From the NCBI GenBank assembly GCA_020073165.1, contig JAIQFP010000005.1, forward strand, positions 1-64,000: a DNA stretch of 64,000 bases. The letters are read 5' to 3'. The notes under the pieces were generated by a model. It was not told where the DNA came from and ran no database searches. It worked only from the letters and a program-made list of their open reading frames with translations. This document shows positions 27,363 through 36,250 of the stretch, one piece after another; position 1 is the stretch's first letter, and every line of letters begins with the position of its first letter. The position numbers were made by a program, and so were the translations under genes. Origin of the DNA: Terriglobia bacterium. GTDB lineage: Bacteria > Acidobacteriota > Terriglobia > Terriglobales > Acidobacteriaceae.

Positions 27363-28240
27363 GCGGCAACTCCGGCGCGATGATTGGAGAGGGAATAGAG
27401 ATAAGCGTCTTCCAGGGTTGGGGCCACGGGTTGCGCGCCATCGGGCGGATGCGGGGCCAGCATGCGCACATGCACGCCGTCACTGCGGCGAGTGGTGTTG
27501 CTGATCAGAAAGCGCTGCTTGGCGGCGTTGACTTCGGTACTGGGAATCACCCATTCCCAACTCTTGCCCTCCACCTGGCGCAGCAGTTGTTCCGGTGCCG
27601 CATGGGCGACCAGCGTGCCTTTGGAGATCAGGGCAATATCGGTGGCGGTCGCCTCCACGTCGGAGACGATGTGGGTGGAGAGAATGACAATGCGTTCGCC
27701 GGAAAGCTCGGACAGCAAATTGCGAAAGCGAACGCGCTCCTCGGGATCGAGACCCGCGGTGGGTTCATCCACGATCAGCAGTTGCGGATCGTTAAGGAGC
27801 GCCTGCGCAATGCCAATGCGCTGCTTCATGCCTCCGGAGTAGCCACCCAGCGGGCGTTTGCGGACGTCGGCCAGATTCACCAGATTGAGCAGCTCATCGA
27901 TGCGTCGCCGGGATGTGGCGGCATCGAGTCCCTTGACTGCCGCCAGGTACTCGAGGAACTCCACCGCATTCAGGTTGGGATACACGCCGAAATCCTGCGG
28001 CAGGTAACCCAGCACGGAGCGGATGGCGTCCGGGTTGGCGGCCAGATCGGTTCCGTCCCAGGTGACGCGGCCCTCGCTGGCGCGGGTGATAGTGGCGAGG
28101 ATGCTCATCAGCGTCGTCTTGCCCGCGCCGTTGGGACCCAGCAGGCCCAAGACGCCGGGCTTCAACTCCAGGCTGAAACCGCGCAGGGCCCAGACATTGC
28201 TCCCGTAACGTTTGCTTACGTTGTCGATAACCAGCTTCAA
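27359..28240 (-). CDS. ABC transporter ATP-binding protein
   Basis: A 293-aa ATPase: Walker A GLLGPNGAGKTTLMS, Q-loop LGYLPQDFG, signature GGYSGGMKQRIGIA, Walker B LLIVDEPTAGLDPEER and switch His in STHIVSD. The last 80 residues form a regulatory tail usual in CcmA/NatA-type exporters. It is first in a two-gene operon with the permease that overlaps it by four bases. Confidence 0.95.
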   Translation of the reverse strand: MKLVIDNVSKRYGSNVWALRGFSLELKPGVLGLLGPNGAGKTTLMSILATITRASEGRVTWDGTDLAANPDAIRSVLGYLPQDFGVYPNLNAVEFLEYLAAVKGLDAATSRRRIDELLNLVNLADVRKRPLGGYSGGMKQRIGIAQALLNDPQLLIVDEPTAGLDPEERVRFRNLLSELSGERIVILSTHIVSDVEATATDIALISKGTLVAHAAPEQLLRQVEGKSWEWVIPSTEVNAAKQRFLISNTTRRSDGVHVRMLAPHPPDGAQPVAPTLEDAYLYSLSNHRAGVAA

Positions 28241-28575
28241 GGTTCCTCCGGTAGGTTAGTAAACGGATAACGGAAGACAAAAGTTCAGGGAAAGAATCGG
28301 CAGGCGAACGGGCACCAAGCCCTCCTATCCTAGAAAGGAGCGGTTTCGTGGAGTCCCGTGAGCAATCAGGGAGGATTCCCTGAAATGTTCTCGCCAGGGG
28401 TGAGGAACGCGAGGTCCTTCGACTCCGTGGCCGCTTGCGCTCCGCGCAGCCGCCACTGCGCTCAGGATGACAGTTCTGAGGAGTGCTCAAGATGAGTTCT
28501 TGAGCTGCTGCTCAGGATCACAGTCCTCGAGCCGCTGCCCAAGGTGACAGCTCGCCGGGGGTTGCTCAAATCGCA
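28241..28575. other. Repeat-rich interval
   Basis: About 330 bases between thiO and the ABC ATPase gene (both minus strand). It holds a hairpin-cassette repeat (28409-28473) and then about four degenerate units of 25-27 bases based on GCTCAGGATGACAG, reaching 28570. No gene is seen. Confidence 0.6.
28409..28473 (+). repeat. Hairpin-cassette repeat, copy B
   Basis: Left flank GCGAGGTCCTTCGACTCC, variable two-part stem (GTGGC 28427-28431 with GCCAC 28452-28456; TGCGC 28436-28440 with GCGCA 28444-28448), right flank TGCGCTCAGGATGACAG. Homology with copy C extends about 45 bases to the left (GGGA.GAATCCCT...). Confidence 0.75.
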
Positions 28576-29649
28576 TCATGCTGCTCTTGCGAAGCGTGCG
28601 CAGGAAAAGGGTGCAAGGTCGCAATCAGGGTGAACGCCAGTGAGAAGCTGAGCCATCAGGTGGGCGGTGATGGGGGCGAGCAGGATGCCGTCGCGGAAAT
28701 GCCCGGCGGCGACGAAATAGCCGGGCGTGGCAGTGGCGCCGAGGATGGGCAGATCGTCTGGCGTCCCGGGGCGCAGCCCGGCCCAGGCTTCCAGCACGCG
28801 TGCTCCGCTCAGAGCGGGAACCATGCGGATAGCGGCCTGGTGCATGCGATGAATGATGGTGGCATCGGTGCGCTTGTCGTATCCCGCCTCTTCCACCGTG
28901 GCGCCGATCAGGATGCGCCCATCGCTGCGCGGAACCAGATACACCTCGGGCGAGCGAATCACGTGATGCAGTAAATGGTGAGCTGAGCCCACCACGGAGA
29001 GCATCTGCCCCTTCACCGGACGAGTGGGAAAGGGATGTGGCGGAAAATGTCCAGCCCACGCTCCGGCACAATTCACCACGGCAGGAGCCATGTAGGAGGT
29101 TTTGTGGGTGCTGACGCCAGATACGCGGCCATCGGAAACCAACACGGCGGTGACGGCAGTGCCTGAGGAGACATCGACCCCTCGGTGCTTGGCGGCTTTC
29201 AAGGCGCCCGCTGCCAACGCCCGCGGATCGACGCTGCGCTCCCTCAGATAAATGGCCGGGCGGTTGGGCTCCGCCAGGGCAGGCTCGAGTTCGGCCAGAG
29301 GCGAGGGAAGCAGGCTCGCGGTGGTGAAGCCGGGACGTTCGTGTACGTGCTCGGGTGGTGGGAAGAGCAGTGTGCCCTGATCGCGAAGATCCAAGTTGAT
29401 CCCAGATTCGTCCTGCAATTCGTGCACAAACTCGGGATACATGCGAGCACTGGCCGTGGCCAACGGCTGCAGTGCCGCCGGAGCTTCGAGCGTGCAGTCG
29501 GCCAGCATGCCAGCGGCGGCGTGGGAAGCCTCGCGACCGGGTTCGCCGCGCTCGACAACGAGCACCCGGCCGCCGCGTTTGTGCAAGGCAATCGAGAGCG
29601 AGAGGCCGATGATGCCACCGCCGACGATGATGACGTCCCAGGACTTCAC
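28576..29649 (-). CDS. thiO: Glycine oxidase ThiO / FAD-dependent D-amino-acid oxidase family
   Basis: A 357-aa FAD enzyme. The dinucleotide fold VIIVGGGIIGLSLSIALHKRG is at the start, followed by VERGEPGREASHAAAGM. The C-terminal GTPDDLPILGATATPGYFVAAGHFRDGILLAP segment is typical of ThiO, which oxidises glycine to iminoacetate for thiazole synthesis. The start is taken as GTG 29649 because it places the FAD motif at the N-terminus; the frame is open to 29781 but runs through a dispersed palindrome. No thi genes are adjacent, so another D-amino-acid or glycine oxidase role is possible. Confidence 0.8.
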   Translation of the reverse strand: MKSWDVIIVGGGIIGLSLSIALHKRGGRVLVVERGEPGREASHAAAGMLADCTLEAPAALQPLATASARMYPEFVHELQDESGINLDLRDQGTLLFPPPEHVHERPGFTTASLLPSPLAELEPALAEPNRPAIYLRERSVDPRALAAGALKAAKHRGVDVSSGTAVTAVLVSDGRVSGVSTHKTSYMAPAVVNCAGAWAGHFPPHPFPTRPVKGQMLSVVGSAHHLLHHVIRSPEVYLVPRSDGRILIGATVEEAGYDKRTDATIIHRMHQAAIRMVPALSGARVLEAWAGLRPGTPDDLPILGATATPGYFVAAGHFRDGILLAPITAHLMAQLLTGVHPDCDLAPFSCARFARAA

Positions 29650-29680
29650 AGAGGCATTGTAAGCCCGGTGTCCTGTTTGC

Positions 29681-29708
29681 GTAGAGACGCAGCAAGCTGC
29701 GTCTCTAC
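29681..29708. repeat. 28-base dispersed palindrome, copy 1
   Basis: Arms GTAGAGACGCAG and CTGCGTCTCTAC around CAAG, a perfect 12-bp stem. A second copy with the same 22-base core is at 54993-55014 and a degenerate one near 46183-46207. It lies between two divergent genes. Confidence 0.8.
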
Positions 29709-29810
29709 AGGGGAAAGGTGGCATCGAGGTTACTTTCAGCCGAACCCTTTCGGTTACGCGTGATCCTGCGGGCAGCAACATATAATCCGCGCAGGAAGCC
29801 CCCTACATCC

Positions 29811-31991
29811 ATGGACCAATCAAGCGGCGGAGCTGCGGTGCAGCCGCTCTGGATCTACAATCCTGGGCTCGATCTGATTGTGGGTTGCGGGGCGTGGTCT
29901 TTGCCGCTGCTCCTATTCACCTACTTCGCCACCAACTCCAGCACTTTGGCGTGGTCGGTCGCCTTTTACGGTCTGGCGCTCTTCTTTAACTACCCGCATT
30001 ACATGGCGACGATTTACCGCGCCTATCACCGGGCAGAAGATTTCCAGAAATACCGCGTGTTCACAGTCCACATCACTGGGCTGGTGATTTTGACCCTGGT
30101 GGCCTCACACTTCTGGCTGCGGGCACTGCCGTGGATTTTCACTCTTTATCTGACCTGGAGCCCGTGGCATTACAGCGGCCAGAATTACGGCTTGTTCATG
30201 ATGTTCGCGCGGCGGGCCGGGGCCAAGCCCTCCACCGCCGAGCGGCGTGCGCTTTATGCGGCCTTTGTGCTCTCGTACTGCATCCTTTTCTTGAGCTTTC
30301 ACACGGGGTCGTCGAGCGACCCGATGTTCGTGTCGCTGGGGATTCCGGGAAGGTTCAGCGCGATCGCGGTACTGCCGCTGGCGTTGGGGTTTGTGGTGTT
30401 ATCCGCGTACGGCTTCGCAGGATTGGCCGAGCAGCTGGGATGGCGGCGGCTGCTGCCTTCGCTGACCCTGTTCTCCACCCAGTTCGTGTGGTTTCTGCTG
30501 CCGACGGCGTTGTCGATGGGCGAGCGGCTGCAAATACCGCAGAGCCGCTACAGCACTGGCGTACTGGCAGTGATGCATTCCGCCCAGTATCTATGGATCA
30601 CCAGCTACTACGCCCGGGGAGAGACGAGTGCGGAAAATACCGGGCGTTGGCGTCCGTTGGCCTACTTCGGGATTCTTATGGCGGGAGGCATCGCGCTCTT
30701 CGTCCCGGGCCCATGGCTGGCCAGCCGTGTCTTCCATTACGATTTCACCGCCAGCTTCCTGATTTTCACCGCGCTAGTGAACATCCATCATTTCATTCTC
30801 GACGGGGCGATCTGGAAACTGCGTGATGGCCGCATTGCGGCCCTGCTGCTGAACTCGCGAGAACGGATGGCGAGCGTCAAAGCCGAGGCGGGCAGCCAGT
30901 TCGCGGCCGGCATGCGCAGGGTGATTGGCAGTTCTTCCGGAGCGCGCCTGCTGCGCGTCTCTGCTGCTCTGCTGCTGCTGGTTTGGGGAACGATGGACCA
31001 GGTGCGCTATTATCTGGCACTGCATCGAGACAACCTCGCCGACCTGCAACAGGCCGCCGCGCTCAATGCCTACGACAGCTCTTTGCAGACTCGTATCGGC
31101 CGCAAGCAACTGGAGGCCGGAAAGCCGCGAGACGCGATTGTCGCCTGGCAGCAGGCAGTGCGGACAAATCCAGGCGATGCGGCGCCGCGCAATCTCTTGC
31201 TGAAGCAGTTGACGGATCAGAAGCGTTTCGATGAAGCCTACCAGTTGACCCTCCAGTCGCTTCGCTACGCGCCCAAAGATGCCGACCTGCTGGTGAACCA
31301 CGGCATTCTAGCCGAGCAACTCGGCCACTCCGAGGAGGCGCTGGAGAGCTGGAACCAGGCGCTCAGGATCGATCCCTCCCAGTGGCGCGCGCATCTCTAC
31401 CTGGCCGACGAACTGGATCGGGAAGGGAAGGCGGAGGCGGCCATTCCCCATTACGTCATATTCCTGGATGAGGTAGCGCAGTTGCACGACCCTCCTCCGG
31501 CAGCAGAACTGATCGCTACCGTGCTGCGTCTGGCGCAGTGCCAGGTGCAAGCCAGTCACCCGGAGCAGGCGGAGAACAGCTACGCTCTGGCGCAGAGGCT
31601 GGCGTCGCAAAGCGGTGAGAAGAGGCTGGAAAGTTTTGCCAGCGTGAGTGAGGCGGAACTGGAAGTCCTGCTTGGCAAGACCCCCGCCGCGTTGCGCCTC
31701 TACCAGCACGCCCTCAGGCTGGACCGCACCCTCGGGGACAAACGCAGCGAGGCTGCGGACTGGTACAACTATGGTCTGTTCTTGCGGGACTCAGGACTTC
31801 CTGCACGCTTGGTGTACGTCTGTTTGTTGCACTCCGAATCCTTGATGGAACCGTTTAAGGATTCCTCGGAATTCCCGCCCATCGTACGGGTGTGGGAAGA
31901 GGCGGAAAAGAAGCTGGGGGGCGAAGCAGCCTACCTGCGGCGCAATCCCAAACCCGCGCTTGACGAAGCCCTGGCATTCAACGTTAGGTAG
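29811..31991 (+). CDS. Polytopic membrane protein with C-terminal TPR domain
   Basis: A 726-aa protein starting at ATG 29811 (AGGAAG about 13 bases upstream; a TATAAT at 29781-29786 suggests a 20-base leader). Residues 15-410 hold about ten transmembrane helices with conserved-looking FFNYPHYMATIYRAYHR, TWSPWHYSGQNYGLFMMFAR and NIHHFILDGAIWKLRD, His-rich segments that could bind metal or haem. From about 420 the chain is TPR-like (NPGDAAPRNLLLKQLTDQ, APKDADLLVNHGILAEQLGH, DPSQWRAHLYLADELDREGK). The family is not named with certainty. It resembles acidobacterial membrane proteins of unknown function. Confidence 0.75.
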   Translation: MDQSSGGAAVQPLWIYNPGLDLIVGCGAWSLPLLLFTYFATNSSTLAWSVAFYGLALFFNYPHYMATIYRAYHRAEDFQKYRVFTVHITGLVILTLVASHFWLRALPWIFTLYLTWSPWHYSGQNYGLFMMFARRAGAKPSTAERRALYAAFVLSYCILFLSFHTGSSSDPMFVSLGIPGRFSAIAVLPLALGFVVLSAYGFAGLAEQLGWRRLLPSLTLFSTQFVWFLLPTALSMGERLQIPQSRYSTGVLAVMHSAQYLWITSYYARGETSAENTGRWRPLAYFGILMAGGIALFVPGPWLASRVFHYDFTASFLIFTALVNIHHFILDGAIWKLRDGRIAALLLNSRERMASVKAEAGSQFAAGMRRVIGSSSGARLLRVSAALLLLVWGTMDQVRYYLALHRDNLADLQQAAALNAYDSSLQTRIGRKQLEAGKPRDAIVAWQQAVRTNPGDAAPRNLLLKQLTDQKRFDEAYQLTLQSLRYAPKDADLLVNHGILAEQLGHSEEALESWNQALRIDPSQWRAHLYLADELDREGKAEAAIPHYVIFLDEVAQLHDPPPAAELIATVLRLAQCQVQASHPEQAENSYALAQRLASQSGEKRLESFASVSEAELEVLLGKTPAALRLYQHALRLDRTLGDKRSEAADWYNYGLFLRDSGLPARLVYVCLLHSESLMEPFKDSSEFPPIVRVWEEAEKKLGGEAAYLRRNPKPALDEALAFNVR

Positions 31992-32000
31992 CCCCGAAGG

Positions 32001-33959
32001 CTACTGCACCGTCACCGTAACCGTCATGGTGCGGGTGGTGCTGGCATTGTTGGCGATCAGGGTGATGGGATGGTTTCCTTTGGGCGTGGACGTGCTGGTG
32101 GTCACCGTGAAGGTGGAAGTCCCAGACCCGCCGGTGATGATCTTTGAGCTCCACTTCCCGGTCGCACCGGCCATGTTCTGCAATCCATCCGAGCTGAGGG
32201 TTACCGTGCCGGTGAAGGCTAGCGGAACCACGGTTACCGTGAAGGCGGCTGCGCCGCCCGGGCTGACGGTCTGATAACCGTCAAATGCGTCCGTGATGAA
32301 CCAGTAGTCAGGCTGGTCGGGGGTGAGGTGGCACCTGGCCCCGGGGTTGCTGGGCGCCTTCCATACGGAGTGCGCATCTTCGCCAGTGGCGACCTGCCAG
32401 CCGGTGAAATCAGTCTTGGTCCACAACTTGGGGACGGGCACGAAGAAGACTTTGGTCGCTGTCGGGTTCCACCAGGTGTTGTAGTCGGAAGTTAGTGTGG
32501 TTTGGAATAGGATCCAATCGGCGCCGCCAAGTTGACCATCGGTAAACAATTGCTGATTCGTGGAGCCAGCGTACACGTTGTTCGTCATGGTCGTGTTTTG
32601 GCTGAACAGATTGTACGATTGCCCAGTCTCCCAGTTCTCGATGGTGATCCCGCCAGCCTGTCCGATCAGGAGCATTTGCGTCGTGTTGTTCAGAAATGTG
32701 TCGCCAGTCAATGTGACATAAGAAGAGTTTCGTAACTCAAATCCCATATTGTTGGGGCCGGTGTAAGGATTTCCGCTGCAGAAACTGCTGTTCGAGAGGG
32801 TGATCGGTCCCTGGCTCTTCTCGACAAGTCCTCCTGCCAACTGGTTCTGGGATGCGAGCAGGAGGTCGGCGGTGTCGTTCTCATTGTCCGTGTCCCAGTG
32901 GAAACCGAAAGTCTGGTTGAAGGAGCTGTCAATATTCTTGACCGTCTGGTCGTGGGCCAGTCCGAAGTGCATGCCCGCGACGCCCCACGCGTAGTAAACG
33001 CCTTGCGCCCCGCGCCAGCCGTTGTACCGGGTCTGGTTGTTTTGCCAGAGATCGTACTTGGTCTGGTAACCCTTCATCCCATCAGTGCCGTTGTGATTGC
33101 TCACGCTATTCTGCACGGTGGTGTAAGTGGTGAATTGCACTTTGACCCCTGCGGAATTGTTCCAGTAGAAATAGTCCTTATCGAGCAGAATGTTGCTGGA
33201 AGAAAACTCGGGCAGCACGGCGGCATCGCCGCGGCAGGAGTTAGCATATTGGAAGGTGAGGCCGCGCAACACGATATTCTGCATGCTGGAGAGGACGAAC
33301 AGGTTGGCGCGGGAGGGTAGCTCGACCGTCGCAGTGCTCATGTCGGTGCCGGTGGGCGGCCAGACGTAAATCTTGGCGCGAGTCTCGTCGACGAAAAACG
33401 CTCCCGGTTGCTTGAGTGCGCTCAGAGACATCACTTGGGTCAGCAGCACACCGTTGATGATGACCATTTCACGCCGCCGCACAATGTCTTCCTCGGGAGG
33501 CGCCTGGTCGCTCCCGGTGTCCAGCGGGCACAGCCCCCATTTGTTCGACCAGGTGTTGGTGTAGATCTGCGAATTCCCGGTGAACACCTTCCAATTCGTC
33601 GAAATGTCGGCACCGGAAACGATGGCGGTGCCCGGAGTTGCCGCCTGGAACGTGATGGGCAGCGTGGTGTCGCGCCCGTTGTATTGCAGGGTGACGGTTT
33701 CGCGATAGGTGCCGGGATTGATGATGACTTTGGTTCCAATGCTTGCCTGATTGTTCGTAATCGCCAAGGTTGCGGCAGCACCAATGGTTTTCAGCGGCTT
33801 CAGTTTGGTGCCGGGGTTAGCGTCCGATCCGCTGGCCGCGTCCACGTAGACAAAAGCGGTCTCCAGGCTCTCGTCGACATTGGCCTGGCTCCAGGCAAGG
33901 GCGCCGCAAAGCAGTGCGGCCGCAAGGATGAGCCCGGTGGCGATCCTGATCCTAATCAT
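32001..33959 (-). CDS. Secreted parallel beta-helix protein (paralogue of the 4857-9041 protein)
   Basis: A 652-aa protein with signal peptide (ATGLILAAALLCGALAWSQA). Its beta-helix aligns along its length with residues 1 to about 690 of the protein at 4857-9041: YVDAASGSDANPGTKLKPLK, IVLRGLTFQYANSCRGDAAV, NIVLRGLTFQYANS, WGLCPLDTG and others recur in the same order. It ends after the Ig-like segment (TVTTSTSTPKGNHPITLIAN) and lacks the ASH repeats. AAGGAG lies 12 bases before ATG 33959. Both are exported, and a carbohydrate-binding or -cleaving role is inferred only from the fold. Confidence 0.85.
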   Translation of the reverse strand: MIRIRIATGLILAAALLCGALAWSQANVDESLETAFVYVDAASGSDANPGTKLKPLKTIGAAATLAITNNQASIGTKVIINPGTYRETVTLQYNGRDTTLPITFQAATPGTAIVSGADISTNWKVFTGNSQIYTNTWSNKWGLCPLDTGSDQAPPEEDIVRRREMVIINGVLLTQVMSLSALKQPGAFFVDETRAKIYVWPPTGTDMSTATVELPSRANLFVLSSMQNIVLRGLTFQYANSCRGDAAVLPEFSSSNILLDKDYFYWNNSAGVKVQFTTYTTVQNSVSNHNGTDGMKGYQTKYDLWQNNQTRYNGWRGAQGVYYAWGVAGMHFGLAHDQTVKNIDSSFNQTFGFHWDTDNENDTADLLLASQNQLAGGLVEKSQGPITLSNSSFCSGNPYTGPNNMGFELRNSSYVTLTGDTFLNNTTQMLLIGQAGGITIENWETGQSYNLFSQNTTMTNNVYAGSTNQQLFTDGQLGGADWILFQTTLTSDYNTWWNPTATKVFFVPVPKLWTKTDFTGWQVATGEDAHSVWKAPSNPGARCHLTPDQPDYWFITDAFDGYQTVSPGGAAAFTVTVVPLAFTGTVTLSSDGLQNMAGATGKWSSKIITGGSGTSTFTVTTSTSTPKGNHPITLIANNASTTRTMTVTVTVQ

Positions 33960-34207
33960 GGGGGAGTTGTTCTCCTTGAACTAGAGGGGCACTGTGGTCG
34001 TGCGGGCGTGGCCAGCACCCGAACTGCAAACGAAGTGGTTGCTTCCAAACTAGACGGACTCGCGTGCAAGGGCAACGTGCCAGAGGTACACCGCGGGGCG
34101 CGGCAGGTGGACAATCGGGAGGGCCACAGCAGGACATTGCTGTGCCAGTCACGGGTTGGAGGATTCGTGGCCCAGCGGAGCGGAAGAACGACAAGACAGC
34201 AAGCAGA

Positions 34208-34696
34208 TCAGAGTTTGGTGAGGTACTCTAGAATCTCCGGCGTAGTCCAATCGACGGGGCCGATGAACTTGCGCCGCAGCGTGCCGTTGCGGTCGATGAT
34301 GTAGGTCTCGGGGTACTTGAAAGTGCCGTAAAGATCGCTGCTCTTGTGGCTGGGATCGCGCACGGTGAGCAAGTTCACTTTGTAATCTTTCAAAAACTTG
34401 TGATAGGCGTCTTCGTCCACATCGACGCTTACTGCCAGCACGGTGATGCCTTTGTCTTTCAATCGCTGCTGCATCTGCACCAGAGAAGGCATCTCCTCAA
34501 CGCAAGGAGGGCACCAGGTGGCCCAGAAGTTCAACACCACAACCTTGCCGTGCAATTCGTTGAGAGTGATCCTGCGATCCGAGTCTTGCACCGAGAAATC
34601 CGGAGGAGTGGTGCCAATGCGGGGCGGACGGCTGCCGCTGTAGCATCCGGCGAGCAGAAGCGTCACAAGGCCAAGGAAAGCGAAGGCGGGTCGCAC
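34208..34696 (-). CDS. TlpA/ResA-like thioredoxin lipoprotein
   Basis: A 162-aa protein. The start is GTG 34696, chosen because it gives a lipoprotein signal (FAFLGLVTLLLAGC) with lipobox Cys at residue 18; the frame is open much farther upstream, through the start of the divergent glycosyltransferase gene, and is not coding there. The thioredoxin-fold domain has VVVLNFWATWCPPCVEEMPS with the CPPC active site, then DRNGTLRRKFIGPVDW. It acts outside the cytoplasmic membrane in disulfide reduction, for example in cytochrome c maturation. No ccm/ccs genes are nearby. Confidence 0.88.
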   Translation of the reverse strand: MRPAFAFLGLVTLLLAGCYSGSRPPRIGTTPPDFSVQDSDRRITLNELHGKVVVLNFWATWCPPCVEEMPSLVQMQQRLKDKGITVLAVSVDVDEDAYHKFLKDYKVNLLTVRDPSHKSSDLYGTFKYPETYIIDRNGTLRRKFIGPVDWTTPEILEYLTKL

Positions 34697-34701
34697 ACAG
34701 C

Positions 34702-34707
34702 TATAAT
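34702..34707 (+). promoter_or_regulatory. -10 element for the pterin operon
   Basis: TATAAT 14 bases before the ATG of the glycosyltransferase gene. The expected transcript start is about 34714, leaving a leader of only 7-8 bases, too short for a ribosome site. Confidence 0.5.
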
Positions 34708-34721
34708 ATCTGATTCGGCCT

Positions 34722-35837
34722 ATGACCACGGCAAATCCAGTATCGAGCGGGCCGGTAGTGTCGGTGATTGTCCCGGCTCGCAATGAAGAAGCTAGCCTGG
34801 GCGCGTGCCTGGAGTCGCTGGTGGGGCAGACCGGCGTCCGTTTCGAAATCATCGTAGTGGATGACGGCTCGACCGATCGCACTCGGGAGATCGCGCAATC
34901 GTATGCGGGGGTGCGGGTGGTGGATGCAGGTACGCTGCCCCCGGGATGGAGCGGGAAGAACAACGCCCTGATGGCTGGCGCAACGCAAGCCCGCGGCCAA
35001 TGGCTCCTGTTTACCGATGCCGACACTGTGCATCGCCCCGGTTCGCTGGCTCACGCCTTGGCGGAAGCTCAACAGTGCAGCGCGGCTTTGCTCTCCTATT
35101 CTCCTCAACAGGAAGTGCACGGGATGTGGGAGAAAGCGGTGATGCCGGTGATCTTTGCCGAACTGGCTGCGACCTACCGGCCGTCGCGGGTGAGCGATCC
35201 GAAGTCTGCCGCGGCAGCGGCGAATGGGCAATACCTGCTGATCTCACGCGAGGCTTACGACGCGGTGGGCGGACATGCAGCCGTGGCGAGCAGCCTGCTC
35301 GAGGATGTTGAACTGGCGCGCGCGGTGAAATTGTCGGGGCGCAGGATTTTCTTCCGGCACGGCGGGGACTCGGTTCGGACTCGCATGTACCGCAGTTTCG
35401 CGCAATTGTGCGAAGGCTGGACCAAGAACCTGGTGCTGTTGTTTCCGACTCCGGGTCGGCTGTCGGTGCTGCGGCTTACGGAATTTGTGCTGATCGTGGG
35501 TAGTATCGCGGTGGCAATTATCAAGGTCGCAAGCGGCAAGTTCCAAGTTGCGACATTGGCGGCAGTTCTGGGCCTCAGCATGCTAGGTTTGCTTCTTAAG
35601 CGAATCCGGCGGGCACATTTTTCCTGGGAAGCAAACGTTTTGTCACCCATGGGGCTGCCACTGTTTGCGTATCTCTTGCTGCGTTCCAAACTTGCTTACA
35701 AGAAGGAAAGCGTGAGTTGGAAGGGGCGTAGCTACCGGACGGATCAAAGTGTTGATTTGGTTGGGAAGGGAGCAGTGGGGGCGGGACGCCTCCACGACAG
35801 CCGGCATGATGCCGGCGCTACTGTGGTCCGGGGTTAA
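34722..35837 (+). CDS. GT2-family membrane glycosyltransferase
   Basis: A 371-aa protein. The GT-A domain has VSVIVPARNEEASLGACLES, VVDDGSTDRT and FTDADTVHRPGS (DxD). LPPGWSGKNNAL is typical of the CrtQ/HpnB group that acts on lipid-like acceptors. About three hydrophobic segments follow (FVLIVGSIAVAIIKVASG, LAAVLGLSMLGLLL, LSPMGLPLFAYLLL). The last 20 or so residues (VGAGRLHDSRHDAGATVVRG) are translated from a REP-like repeat at 35775-35821. It is first in a five-gene operon, two bases before the first PTPS gene. It could glycosylate a pterin or be a lipid glycosyltransferase that shares a promoter. Confidence 0.85.
   Translation: MTTANPVSSGPVVSVIVPARNEEASLGACLESLVGQTGVRFEIIVVDDGSTDRTREIAQSYAGVRVVDAGTLPPGWSGKNNALMAGATQARGQWLLFTDADTVHRPGSLAHALAEAQQCSAALLSYSPQQEVHGMWEKAVMPVIFAELAATYRPSRVSDPKSAAAAANGQYLLISREAYDAVGGHAAVASSLLEDVELARAVKLSGRRIFFRHGGDSVRTRMYRSFAQLCEGWTKNLVLLFPTPGRLSVLRLTEFVLIVGSIAVAIIKVASGKFQVATLAAVLGLSMLGLLLKRIRRAHFSWEANVLSPMGLPLFAYLLLRSKLAYKKESVSWKGRSYRTDQSVDLVGKGAVGAGRLHDSRHDAGATVVRG
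35775..35821 (+). repeat. Two-hairpin REP-like element, copy 1 (inside a CDS)
   Basis: Hairpin one is GTGGGGGCGGGACGCCTCCAC; hairpin two pairs GCCGGC with GCCGGC, followed by GCTAC. The element lies wholly in the 3' end of the glycosyltransferase gene. The second copy is at 38950-38997, where the outer pair is changed from G-C to C-G. Confidence 0.8.
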
Positions 35838-35839
35838 AC

Positions 35840-36250
35840 ATGGTCTATCTGACGCGCAAAGCCGAATTTTCTGCTTCGCACTATTATCACAATCCTGAGT
35901 TCACTGCGGAGGAGAACCAGCGTCTTTTTGGCAAGTGCAATAATCCCAACGGCCATGGGCACAACTACACGCTAGAAGTCACGGTGAAAGGGAATGTTGA
36001 TCCGCGGTCGGGATTTGTGGTGGACCTGAAGCAGTTGAAGGAGGTCTTGAACCGCGAGGTGTTGGATGCGCTGGATCACCGCTTCCTGAACAAAGAGGTT
36101 CCGGAGTTCTTCACCCGCATTCCAACCACGGAGAACCTCGCCATTGCCATCTGGCAGCGGCTGGCGCCCAAGCTGCAAAAAGCACAATTACACAGGGTGC
36201 GGGTGTATGAAACGCCAGATCTGTTTGTGGATTTCTACGGAGAAGCATGA
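35840..36250 (+). CDS. 6-pyruvoyl-tetrahydropterin synthase (PTPS-II type), first copy
   Basis: A 136-aa protein. GKCNNPNGHGHNYTLEVTV has the C-x5-HGH motif that marks the tetrahydrobiopterin-type PTPS-II, rather than C-x3-HGH of QueD. Zinc ligands are His of SASH and the two of HGH. The catalytic Asp-His is in DALDHRFLN and the substrate-anchoring Glu in VRVYETPD. From memory it is strikingly like the animal enzyme over its whole length. It converts dihydroneopterin triphosphate to 6-pyruvoyl-tetrahydropterin. It overlaps the next gene by four bases. Confidence 0.9.
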   Translation: MVYLTRKAEFSASHYYHNPEFTAEENQRLFGKCNNPNGHGHNYTLEVTVKGNVDPRSGFVVDLKQLKEVLNREVLDALDHRFLNKEVPEFFTRIPTTENLAIAIWQRLAPKLQKAQLHRVRVYETPDLFVDFYGEA

